From Bacillota bacterium (lineage in GTDB: Bacteria > Bacillota > Dehalobacteriia > UBA4068 > UBA4997), in assembly GCA_017398165.1 (NCBI GenBank), contig JAFQHB010000186.1, positions 1-8,782 on the forward strand: 8,782 nt of DNA. Direction: 5' to 3'. The notes beneath the pieces were generated by a model. It was not told the origin of the DNA. It saw nothing but the letters and a program-made list of their open reading frames with translations, and made no database searches. Shown here piece after piece: positions 1 through 6,086 of this stretch (position 1 is the stretch's first letter; every line of letters starts with the position of its first letter). The translations under genes and the position numbers were made by a program.

Positions 1-1
1 C

Positions 2-334
2 GTGCTGCCGCTGTTGGAGCAGGTGGATATCCACGGTATGTGCCATATCACCGGCGGCGGTCTGCTGGAGAATCTGCCCCGTGTATATAATGACGGTCTG
101 GCTGCTGATATCGACAGCAGCGCATGGCAGCGCCCTGCGATTTTTGAGGTCATCCAGCGTCTGGGCGAGATCGAATCGCAGGAGATGTACCGTGTATTCA
201 ATATGGGCGTCGGCTTTGTTATTATGGTACGCCCCGAGGATGCCGATAAAGTGCTGGCAGCCTGCCCCGATGGCAGAATCATCGGCAAAATGGTAGAGCG
301 TACCGGGGATATGCCCGGCGTAATCATTAAATAA
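2..334 (+). CDS. purM: Phosphoribosylformylglycinamidine cyclo-ligase (AIR synthetase), C-terminal part
   Basis: This is the last 110 codons of PurM; the 5' end lies outside the window, so the first codon (GTG) is internal and not a start. PurM uses ATP to close formylglycinamidine ribonucleotide into aminoimidazole ribonucleotide, the fifth step of cytoplasmic de novo purine synthesis. The identifying motif is HGMCHITGGGLLENLPR at residues 11-27 of the fragment, close to the family pattern HGMAHITGGG(L/F)xENxPR, here with Cys for the usual Ala. It is followed by the W-x2-PxIF-x3-Q segment and by EMYRVFNMGVGFV, matching the family's EMxRTFNMGIG. The protein ends in a TAA 56 bases before the purN ATG, with no terminator between, so the two are probably co-transcribed. 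The family is about 340-350 residues, so roughly two thirds is missing to the left. Confidence 0.95.
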   Translation: MLPLLEQVDIHGMCHITGGGLLENLPRVYNDGLAADIDSSAWQRPAIFEVIQRLGEIESQEMYRVFNMGVGFVIMVRPEDADKVLAACPDGRIIGKMVERTGDMPGVIIK

Positions 335-390
335 GTATTGCATAATTACCAAAGCTGCCGGACGGCGGTTTGAAAGGACGGGTGTTGATT

Positions 391-1011
391 ATGACAGAAA
401 ACGGCAGACTGAAAATCGGCGTTTTGGCCAGCGGCAGCGGCTCTAATCTGCAGGCGATCATTGATGCCTCGCGGATGGGGATGATCCCGGTGGAGGTAGT
501 GCTGGTGCTGAGTGACAAGCCCGATGCTTATGCTTTGCAGCGGGCAGAGCAGGCCGGTATCGCCACTGCGGTGGTGCGCCCGGCAGAATACGCCTCGCGT
601 GAGGAATACGATGCCGAGATCGTGCGTCTGCTGCAGCAGGCAGGTGTCGGCGCGGTGGCGCTGGCCGGCTATATGCGCCTGGTGACGACGGTGCTGCTGG
701 ATGCTTTCCCGCAGCGGGTGCTGAATATCCACCCGGCTCTGCTGCCGTCCTTTCCCGGGCTGCACGGCCAGCGTCAGGCTTTTGAATACGGCGTGAAGGT
801 ATCGGGCTGTACGGTGCATTTTGTTGATGCCGGGCTGGACAGCGGCCCGATCATCCTGCAGGCGCCGGTGCCGGTGCTGGAGGATGATGACGCCGATACT
901 CTTGCGGCACGTATTCTGGAGCAGGAGCATATTATTTATCCTCTGGCGCTGAAGCTGCTGGCCGAGGGCAAGCTGACTATTGAGGGCCGCCGGGTGAGGA
1001 TCGCCGAGTAA
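391..1011 (+). CDS. purN: Phosphoribosylglycinamide formyltransferase 1 (GAR transformylase)
   Basis: This is a complete 206-residue PurN, which transfers a formyl group from 10-formyl-tetrahydrofolate to glycinamide ribonucleotide (step 3 of purine synthesis). The N-terminal KIGVLASGSGSNLQAIID at residues 8-25 is the phosphate-binding loop. The catalytic trio is intact: N112 and H114 in NIHPALLPSFPG, and D150 in VDAGLDSGP. All three sit exactly six residues later than N106, H108 and D144 of the E. coli enzyme. I chose the ATG at 391 because the family normally begins just before the KIxVLxSGxGSN motif. AAAGGA at 373-378 is 12 bases away, which is long, so the in-frame TTG at 385 (spacing 6) or GTG at 382 cannot be excluded. 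A TTG at 370 lies upstream of that ribosome binding site and is unlikely. The gene sits between purM and the zinc-ribbon gene. Confidence 0.96.
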   Translation: MTENGRLKIGVLASGSGSNLQAIIDASRMGMIPVEVVLVLSDKPDAYALQRAEQAGIATAVVRPAEYASREEYDAEIVRLLQQAGVGAVALAGYMRLVTTVLLDAFPQRVLNIHPALLPSFPGLHGQRQAFEYGVKVSGCTVHFVDAGLDSGPIILQAPVPVLEDDDADTLAARILEQEHIIYPLALKLLAEGKLTIEGRRVRIAE

Positions 1012-1040
1012 GGCCGGTAATGCTTATATTTTAGCTGCCC

Positions 1041-1065
1041 GTGAGTATTTATTTTGTGAGTATTT
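1041..1065 (+). repeat. 10-bp direct repeat in the purN to zinc-ribbon spacer
   Basis: GTGAGTATTT occurs at 1041-1050 and again at 1056-1065, separated by ATTTT, which gives a 15-base period. It lies just upstream of the AAAGG ribosome binding site of the zinc-ribbon gene. It could be a slippage duplication or a small protein-binding site. I see no convincing -35/-10 pair around it. Confidence 0.5.
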
Positions 1066-1084
1066 GCTGTTAAAGGTGATGTGT

Positions 1085-1297
1085 ATGGATAACAGACAGT
1101 ATGTATGCCCCAAGTGCGGCTGCCGGCATTATGAGACTGACAGCTTTGCCGCCAGCGGCACCGGTTTTGCCAAGTATTTTGACGTACAGAACAAGAAGTT
1201 TGTGACGGTGAGCTGTACCGATTGCGGCTATACCGAGATTTATCGCGAACAGACAAGTGCCGGAGAAAACGTGCTGGACTGGCTGCTGGGCGGCTGA
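1085..1297 (+). CDS. Small zinc-ribbon protein (DUF2082/Zn-ribbon-like)
   Basis: This is a 70-residue protein with two Cys-x2-Cys knuckles, C8/C11 (CPKCG) and C44/C47 (CTDCGY), expected to bind one zinc ion. Between the knuckles is the segment FAKYFDVQNKKFVTVSC, and after them CGYTEIYR. This layout (CPKCG, then FDVQNKxF, then SCxxCGYTExY) matches the family of short predicted nucleic-acid-binding zinc-ribbon proteins formerly called DUF2082; the family assignment is from memory. No enzymatic residues are visible and the function is not known. I chose the ATG at 1085 because AAAGG at 1072-1076 lies 8 bases upstream; an ATG at 1079 would be only 2 bases from it, and a TTG at 1064 precedes it. 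The gene lies between purN and purH on the same strand, 73 and 59 bases from them, so it is probably part of the purine operon transcript. A link to purine synthesis is only inferred from position. Confidence 0.85.
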   Translation: MDNRQYVCPKCGCRHYETDSFAASGTGFAKYFDVQNKKFVTVSCTDCGYTEIYREQTSAGENVLDWLLGG

Positions 1298-1356
1298 GCT
1301 GCCTGAATGACAGAGATTGGAATATCAAAAACCGAATTACAGGAGGATGAAAATTT

Positions 1357-2895
1357 ATGGCTTCCCGCAGGGCTATCATCAGCGTGTCGGATAAGACCGG
1401 CGTGCTGGAATTTGCCAAAGCATTGACTGAGCTGGATTTTGAGATCGTTTCTACCGGCGGTACCTATAAGGCTATCAGCGAGGCCGGTATCCCGGTGACC
1501 TACGTCAGCGAGGTAACGGGCTTCCCGGAGATTCTGGACGGCCGTGTCAAGACTCTGAACCCGTATATCCACGGCGGCATCCTGGCGATGCGTACCCCCG
1601 ATCATTTGAGTCAGCTCAAAGAACACAATATCACGCCGGTCGATCTGGTGGCCGTCAATCTTTATCCTTTCCGCCAGACTATAGCCAAGCCGGATGTTGA
1701 TCTGGCTGATGCTATCGAGAATATCGATATCGGCGGCCCCTCTATGGTGCGTGCCGCTGCCAAGAACAACAAAGCCGTAACTATCGTTACCGACCCTAAG
1801 AAATACCCCGAGATCATCGAGCGTCTGAAAAACGATACTCTGGATGAGAAATTCCGTCTGGAGCTGGCAGCGGCTGCTTTCCGCCATACTGCCGAGTACG
1901 ATGCTTATATCTCTACATATCTGCAGAATGTGACCGGCACTGCCGAGGAGTTCCCGCAGAACGTACTGATACTGGGCGAGAAACAGCGTGATCTGCGCTA
2001 TGGTGAGAATGCCCAGCAAAAGGCGGCTCTTTACACCTGCTTTGGTGATGACGAGCCCGGTATCGGTAATGCCGTGCAGTTCCACGGCCAGCCGCTTTCT
2101 TATAACAATACGCTGGATCTGGATGCCGCGCTGGAGCTGGTGCGTGAATTCGATCAGCCTGCCGCTACCATCATCAAACACACCAATCCCTGCGGTATGG
2201 CGCTCGCTGAGGATATTTGCCGCGCTTATGTCAAGGCCTATGAGGGCGATACTCTGGCTGCTTACGGCGGTATCGTGGCTGTCAACCGCGTGGTGGATGC
2301 CTGCACTGCCAAAGAGATGAGCAAGACCTTCCTGGAGGCTATTGTAGCACCCGGCTTTACCGATGAAGCCAAAGAGATACTGCAGGCCAAGCCCAATCTG
2401 CGCCTGCTGACGGTGGCAGAATTTACCAAAGCGAAACCCCGTGTTTCTTTCTACCCGGTCAAGGGCGGTATCCTGCTGCAGCAGAACGATACCGTGCAGA
2501 CCCTGCCCGAGGATATGCGGGTAGTCAGCAAACGCCAGCCCACCGCCGAGGAGATCGAGCAGATGATCTTCGCGATGACTGTGGTAAAGCACGTCAAATC
2601 CAATGCGGTCATTCTGGCCAAGGACAATCAGGTCGTCGGCGTCGGTGCCGGGCAGATGAGCCGTATCGGGTCTATTGATATGGCGTTCAATGTCGGCAAA
2701 CATCGTACTTTCGGTGCGGTGCTGGCTTCGGATGCGTTCTTTACCTTCCGTGATACCGTGGATGCCTGCGCCAAACACGGTGTGACGGCTATTATCCAGC
2801 CGGGCGGCTCTATCTATGATGCCAATTCGATAGCGGCGGCTGATGAGGCCGGTCTGGCTATGGTCTTTACCGGTGTGCGTCATTTCCATTACTAA
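1357..2895 (+). CDS. purH: Bifunctional AICAR transformylase / IMP cyclohydrolase
   Basis: This 512-residue protein, the same size as typical Bacillus PurH, carries out the last two steps to IMP: formylation of AICAR with 10-formyl-tetrahydrofolate, then ring closure. The N-terminal cyclohydrolase (MGS-like fold, about residues 1-150) shows SVSDKTG (10-16), the STGGT loop and GRVKTLNP (62-69). K65 aligns with the active-site Lys66 of the avian enzyme. The usual His of KTLHP is Asn68 here. The C-terminal transformylase has the catalytic Lys-His pair K274/H275 in IIKHTNPCG, and it ends in TGVRHFHY, which fits the family's C-terminal RHF motif. A strong ribosome binding site, AGGAGG at 1341-1346, lies 10 bases before the ATG. 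The gene is followed at 36 bases by purD with no terminator. The long minus-strand frame lying opposite is an antisense shadow. Confidence 0.97.
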   Translation: MASRRAIISVSDKTGVLEFAKALTELDFEIVSTGGTYKAISEAGIPVTYVSEVTGFPEILDGRVKTLNPYIHGGILAMRTPDHLSQLKEHNITPVDLVAVNLYPFRQTIAKPDVDLADAIENIDIGGPSMVRAAAKNNKAVTIVTDPKKYPEIIERLKNDTLDEKFRLELAAAAFRHTAEYDAYISTYLQNVTGTAEEFPQNVLILGEKQRDLRYGENAQQKAALYTCFGDDEPGIGNAVQFHGQPLSYNNTLDLDAALELVREFDQPAATIIKHTNPCGMALAEDICRAYVKAYEGDTLAAYGGIVAVNRVVDACTAKEMSKTFLEAIVAPGFTDEAKEILQAKPNLRLLTVAEFTKAKPRVSFYPVKGGILLQQNDTVQTLPEDMRVVSKRQPTAEEIEQMIFAMTVVKHVKSNAVILAKDNQVVGVGAGQMSRIGSIDMAFNVGKHRTFGAVLASDAFFTFRDTVDACAKHGVTAIIQPGGSIYDANSIAAADEAGLAMVFTGVRHFHY

Positions 2896-2931
2896 TTTGC
2901 TTTTTGATCTACTGATTGCGAGGGAATAGAT

Positions 2932-4206
2932 ATGAAAATTTTAGTCGTAGGCGGCGGCGGCCGCGAGCACGCGCTGGTGTGGAAGCTGGCACAGAGCCCG
3001 CTGGCGGAGGAGATATACTGCGCGCCGGGTAATGCCGGTATTGCTGATCTGGCCGAGTGCGTCAATATCCCGGCCGAGGATGTCGATACCCTGCTGGAAT
3101 TCGCCCGGGCTGAGGAGATCGGGCTGACCGTGGTGGGTCCGGAGGCTCCGCTGGCGGCAGGCATCGTGGATAAATTTACCGCCGCAGGGCTGAAAATATT
3201 CGGCCCCAGTCAGGCGGCTGCGCTGATCGAGGGCAGCAAGGCTCTGGCCAAGGAAATTATGGAGAAATACAACATCCCGACTGCGGCTTATGCCAGCTTT
3301 ACAGATCGGGCGGCGGCAGAGGAATACATCCGTACGCAGGGCGCGCCGATAGTCGTCAAGGCTGACGGTCTGGCTGCCGGCAAGGGTGTTGTCGTCGCTA
3401 TGACTGAGCAGGAAGCACTGGATGCGGTGGCAGATATGCTCTCGGGCAATGCTTTTGGCTCGGCAGGTGCCAGGGTAGTCATTGAGGAATACCTGGAGGG
3501 CGAGGAAGTCAGCGTACTGGCTTTCAGCGATGGCAAGACGGTGCTGCCGATGGTTTCGGCGCAGGATCACAAGCGCGTTTTTGACGGCGACGAGGGCCCC
3601 AATACCGGCGGTATGGGTGCGTATTCCCCCGCGCCCGTCTACACCGAGGAGCTGGCCGAGCAGACTCTGCATCTGGTGCTGCAGCCTGCGGTGGATGGTA
3701 TGCTGGCCGAGGGCAGAGAGTACAAAGGCGTGCTGTACGCCGGCCTGATGGTGACCCCCAGGGGGCTGAAAGTGCTGGAATTCAACGCCCGCTTTGGCGA
3801 CCCTGAGACTCAGGCTGTACTGATGCGTCTGGAGAGCGATCTGGTGGAGATCATGCTGGCTGTCGTGGATGGCCGTCTGGATGAATGTACCCTGAAATGG
3901 TCGGATGATGCGGCTGTCTGCGTGGTGGTGGCCAGCGGCGGCTATCCCGGCAAGTACGAAAAGGGGCAGCCCATCAGCGGTCTGGATGTCGAATATCCCG
4001 ATACTGTGGTGTTCCACGCCGGTACCAAATTCGTCGATCAGCAGGTGGTGGCCAACGGCGGCCGTGTGCTGGGTGTGACCGCCCACGGTGCGACTATCGC
4101 CCAGGCCATCGAGAAAGCCTATGCTGCGGTGGACGGTATCCATTATGAGGGCTGCTTCTCCCGCCGGGATATTGGCTATCGGGCGCTGCAGCGCGAGGCG
4201 AAATAA
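2932..4206 (+). CDS. purD: Phosphoribosylamine-glycine ligase (GAR synthetase)
   Basis: This complete 424-residue ATP-grasp enzyme joins phosphoribosylamine to glycine with ATP (step 2 of purine synthesis). The order of features is typical. The N-terminal dinucleotide-like loop is VVGGGGREHAL (5-15). GPEAPL is at 69-74. The ATP-grasp glycine-rich segment KADGLAAGKGV is at 143-153. DHKRVFDGDEGPNTGGMG is at 212-229. The metal-binding strand with E283 and N285 continues into FNARFGDPETQ (284-294). The C-terminal domain ends with the family's substrate-side HxGTK and GRVLGVTA segments. The start at ATG 2932 is supported by GAGGGA at 2920-2925, 6 bases upstream, and by the start of the Rossmann-like strand (MKILVVG). 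It follows purH by 36 bases, and the Hrb-like gene begins 22 bases after its TAA. Confidence 0.97.
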   Translation: MKILVVGGGGREHALVWKLAQSPLAEEIYCAPGNAGIADLAECVNIPAEDVDTLLEFARAEEIGLTVVGPEAPLAAGIVDKFTAAGLKIFGPSQAAALIEGSKALAKEIMEKYNIPTAAYASFTDRAAAEEYIRTQGAPIVVKADGLAAGKGVVVAMTEQEALDAVADMLSGNAFGSAGARVVIEEYLEGEEVSVLAFSDGKTVLPMVSAQDHKRVFDGDEGPNTGGMGAYSPAPVYTEELAEQTLHLVLQPAVDGMLAEGREYKGVLYAGLMVTPRGLKVLEFNARFGDPETQAVLMRLESDLVEIMLAVVDGRLDECTLKWSDDAAVCVVVASGGYPGKYEKGQPISGLDVEYPDTVVFHAGTKFVDQQVVANGGRVLGVTAHGATIAQAIEKAYAAVDGIHYEGCFSRRDIGYRALQREAK

Positions 4207-4228
4207 ATAACCTCTGGGAGGTGCTGAT

Positions 4229-4987
4229 ATGGATACCAAAGCATTACGTCAGCTCAGCTATGGTCTGTATGTGGTAACCACTGTTTGTGACGGCAAAATG
4301 AACGGCCAGATAGCCGATGCGGTGATGCAGATCACCGGCGGCGAGAGGCCGACGGTGGCCGTCAGCCTGAATAATAACAATTACACCCGAGAGCTGGCCG
4401 CTAAATCCCGTCTGCTGGGCATCAGTGTGCTGGCCGATGGGATGGATCGCGAGTTGATCGCGCATTTTGGGATGCAGTCCGGGCGTGATATTGATAAGTT
4501 CGCGGCTTATCCGCCTGATGGTGTGGATGAGCAGGGTGTGCCGTATTTCACCGATGAGCGTTTCTGTGCCTGGATGACAGGCCGGGTGATCGAGGAGATG
4601 CCGATGGGCACGCATACCATTTTTGTGGTGGAGATCACCGAAGGCGAGACTCTGTGCGGCAAACCGCTGATCTATGCCGATTATCTGGCGGCCAAGCGTG
4701 CGCCTGAGCCTGCCAAAAAAGCGGCAAAAGGCGGTATGCGCTGCACTGTCTGCGGGCATATCGAATACGGCGAGATGGGCCCGGATTACAAATGTCCTCT
4801 CTGCGGTATGGGGCCGGAGGTTTTCGAGCCGGTAGCGGCGGAAGCTGAGCCGGTAGCGGCACCGGCCGGTCAGACCGGCGGTATGCGCTGTACGCTGTGC
4901 GGCTATGTGGAGCAGGGCGAGATGGGGCCCGATTACCAATGCCCGGTATGCGGTATGGGGCGCGAAGTTTTCGAGCCGGTGGGCTGA
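4229..4987 (+). CDS. High-molecular-weight rubredoxin-like flavoprotein with two rubredoxin domains
   Basis: This is a 252-residue fusion. Residues 1 to about 150 form a flavin-reductase-like FMN-binding domain. Its LSYGLYVVTT start, NGQIADAV, LNNNNYTRELA and HFGMQSGRDIDKF segments resemble the N-terminal domain of Hrb from Moorella and related flavin reductases. An Ala/Lys/Pro linker follows, then two nearly identical iron-binding domains: C172/C175/C189/C192 and C221/C224/C238/C241. In both, the knuckles are 13 residues apart, the short rubrerythrin-type arrangement, and not the roughly 29 of classical rubredoxin. Hrb in Moorella passes electrons from NADH:rubredoxin oxidoreductase to the O2/NO reductase FprA, so an electron-transfer role in oxidative or nitrosative stress is inferred. 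No FprA or rubredoxin reductase gene is nearby. The start ATG has GGGAGG at 4216-4221, spacing 7. It is 22 bases after purD, and its stop overlaps the next start. Confidence 0.88.
   Translation: MDTKALRQLSYGLYVVTTVCDGKMNGQIADAVMQITGGERPTVAVSLNNNNYTRELAAKSRLLGISVLADGMDRELIAHFGMQSGRDIDKFAAYPPDGVDEQGVPYFTDERFCAWMTGRVIEEMPMGTHTIFVVEITEGETLCGKPLIYADYLAAKRAPEPAKKAAKGGMRCTVCGHIEYGEMGPDYKCPLCGMGPEVFEPVAAEAEPVAAPAGQTGGMRCTLCGYVEQGEMGPDYQCPVCGMGREVFEPVG
4730..4978 (+). repeat. Tandem duplication encoding two rubredoxin-like domains
   Basis: Two in-frame units 147 bases (49 codons) apart encode GGMRCT(V/L)CG followed by GEMGPDY, then CP(L/V)CGMG, and EVFEPV. Unit 1 covers about 4730-4831 and unit 2 about 4877-4978. 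The linker between them carries its own direct repeat: GAGCCGGTAGCGGC at 4826-4839 and again at 4847-4860, giving EPVAAEA followed by EPVAAPA. The similarity extends to the DNA but is not perfect, with several synonymous and non-synonymous changes, so the duplication is not brand new. Confidence 0.9.
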
Positions 4988-5262
4988 TGGCTTTCGTTTA
5001 TATGCTGCGTTGTGCTGACGGCACGCTGTATACCGGCTATACGCTGGATCTGCAGCGTCGGGTGGCCTGCCACAATGCCGGGCGCGGCGCCAAGTACACC
5101 CGCAGCCGCCTGCCGGTAGAGCTGGTATGGTCGGCGGAGTTGCCCTCGCCGCGTGATGCCCGCCGGGCAGAGGTGTTTCTGAAGCAGCTTTCCCGTCCGC
5201 AAAAGGACAGGCTGCTGGCAGGCGAGCTGACCCTGCATCAGGTCTGCGGCGGAGCGGAATAA
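4987..5262 (+). CDS. GIY-YIG domain protein, UPF0213/YhbQ type
   Basis: This 91-residue protein consists of a single GIY-YIG nuclease-like domain. VYMLRCADGTLYTGYT at residues 4-19 holds the two core strands: VY and YTG stand for GIY and YIG. The helix DLQRRVACHNAGRGAKYT (21-38) contains the conserved Arg and the His-Asn pair, and ARRAEVFLKQLSR follows with a candidate metal-binding Glu at 62. The layout fits the small stand-alone UPF0213 (YhbQ-like) family, whose cellular role is poorly known; a DNA-processing role is inferred from the fold only. The start ATG at 4987 overlaps the TGA of the preceding gene (TGATG), indicating translational coupling. The frame is open further left, but that would lie inside the rubredoxin repeat and before the domain starts. 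It is the last gene before a terminator. Confidence 0.88.
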   Translation: MAFVYMLRCADGTLYTGYTLDLQRRVACHNAGRGAKYTRSRLPVELVWSAELPSPRDARRAEVFLKQLSRPQKDRLLAGELTLHQVCGGAE

Positions 5263-5326
5263 ATACCGCCGGTATAAATACACATATTATAAAAACTGAT
5301 ATATAAATACTGACGTCGGCCTGTGG

Positions 5327-5365
5327 AGCCGCATTTCGCTGCTGGCAGGCGGAGTGCGGCTTTTT
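5327..5365 (+). terminator. Rho-independent terminator after the purine operon
   Basis: AGCCGCA at 5327-5333 pairs with TGCGGCT at 5355-5361. The 21-base loop contains a smaller possible stem, and T residues run through 5361-5365. It lies 64 bases after the GIY-YIG stop and 40 bases before the deaminase start. A competing pairing, GCCTG (5319-5323) with CAGGC (5346-5350), would exclude the terminator stem, so some regulated read-through into the next gene is possible but unproven. The 5263-5326 stretch is A+T-rich; I cannot assign a promoter in it. Confidence 0.72.
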
Positions 5366-5404
5366 GTGTGGGCGGCACTGATAAAGTGATAGGGGGTTAT
5401 GGAT

Positions 5405-5896
5405 ATGTCACAACCGAAAGACAGCAAAGCACGGGATATGGAGTTTATGCTGCTGGCACGCGATCAGGCGGCTATCGGCAGCAGCGGCGGTGAGGGTGGA
5501 CCCTTTGGTGCGGTGGTGGTCGATGCCGGGGGCGAGGTACTGGCTGTCGGGCATAACAGAGTGCTGGCGGCACACGATGCCACGGCACACGCCGAGGTAG
5601 TGGCGCTGCGTCTGGCGGGCGAGCGGCTGGGCAGCCATGACCTCAGCGGCTGCACGCTGTATACCTCCTGCGAGCCCTGCCCGATGTGTCTGGCGGCGGC
5701 GGTGTGGGCGAATATCAGCCGTGTCGTTTATGCCTGCACGCGGGATGATGCGGCGGAGATCGGCTTTCGTGATGCTGCCATCTATGATTACCTGGGCGGC
5801 AGGGCAGATGCGCCTTTTGTTATCGAGGAGCTGGGGCGGGAGGAATGTCTGAGTGTCTTTGAGGAATATCAGCGGCAGCAGGGGCAGCTTTATTGA
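5405..5896 (+). CDS. Guanine deaminase-like nucleoside/base deaminase
   Basis: This 163-residue zinc enzyme has the cytidine-deaminase fold. H62-A63-E64 gives the first zinc ligand and the proton-shuttle Glu, and C92 and C95 in SCEPCPMC give the other two ligands. The spacing of 30 residues from His to the first ligand Cys equals that of B. subtilis GuaD (H53, C83), and the length fits (GuaD is 156). GGPFGAVVV, YTSCEPCPMC and the tail DDAAEIGFRDAAIYDYL resemble GuaD more than the tRNA deaminase TadA, which usually has a (T/V)LEPCPMC motif. The likely reaction is guanine to xanthine plus ammonia, feeding purine salvage or nitrogen supply; another base or nucleoside as substrate cannot be ruled out. 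I chose ATG 5405, with AGGGGG (5391-5396) 8 bases upstream; the ATG at 5399 would leave only 2 bases. It lies behind the purine operon's terminator. Confidence 0.85.
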   Translation: MSQPKDSKARDMEFMLLARDQAAIGSSGGEGGPFGAVVVDAGGEVLAVGHNRVLAAHDATAHAEVVALRLAGERLGSHDLSGCTLYTSCEPCPMCLAAAVWANISRVVYACTRDDAAEIGFRDAAIYDYLGGRADAPFVIEELGREECLSVFEEYQRQQGQLY

Positions 5897-5973
5897 GGCG
5901 GCTTGTCGGTGTTAAATTGTTCCTTTTGGCAGGGATTACCGCCCGGGACAGCGAAATAAGTGCTTTAATACGG

Positions 5974-6015
5974 TTGTACCGCAGGCTGTTTCCCAGTGCT
6001 GCGGCAGAGATACAA
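5974..6015 (+). other. Imperfect long hairpin in the leader of the enoyl-CoA hydratase-family gene
   Basis: The 190-base gap between the deaminase and the next gene holds no ORF. Within it, TTGTA (5974-5978) pairs with TACAA (6011-6015), CCGCAG (5979-5984) with CTGCGG (5999-6004), and GCTG (5985-5988) with CAGT (5994-5997, one G-T pair) around a TTTCC loop. One side has the 6-base bulge CAGAGA (6005-6010). No T-run follows, so it is not a simple terminator. It could be a leader RNA structure or an operator. It matches no riboswitch consensus I know, and I cannot assign a promoter. Confidence 0.5.
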
Positions 6016-6086
6016 CAAAACTAACTGCTTGGGAGAAAAGTACGGTAAAAATAAAAATTTTTGATTAGCAAAGGGAGGTCTTATTG

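Noticed and set aside
1240..2889. 549-residue minus-strand ORF opposite purH
   Set aside because: It is an antisense shadow of a gene with clear PurH motifs. Its His/Arg/Gln-rich sequence shows no family features and it has no ribosome binding site.
2941..4239. 432-residue minus-strand ORF opposite purD
   Set aside because: It is antisense to an intact purD with all ATP-grasp motifs. The His/Gln-rich translation is typical of a shadow frame.
5263..5404. Purine riboswitch upstream of the deaminase gene
   Set aside because: I looked for the conserved core loops of the purine riboswitch in this stretch and in 5897-6086 and did not find them.
5405..5896. tRNA adenosine deaminase TadA
   Set aside because: The YTSCEPCPMC motif and the DDAAEIGF-type tail fit guanine deaminase better; TadA usually has a (T/V)LEPCPMC motif. 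The possibility is kept only as a lower-ranked alternative.
6051..6062. A+T-rich stretch before the enoyl-CoA hydratase-family gene as a promoter
   Set aside because: There is no -35 element at a suitable distance from any -10-like hexamer, so I could not support a promoter call.
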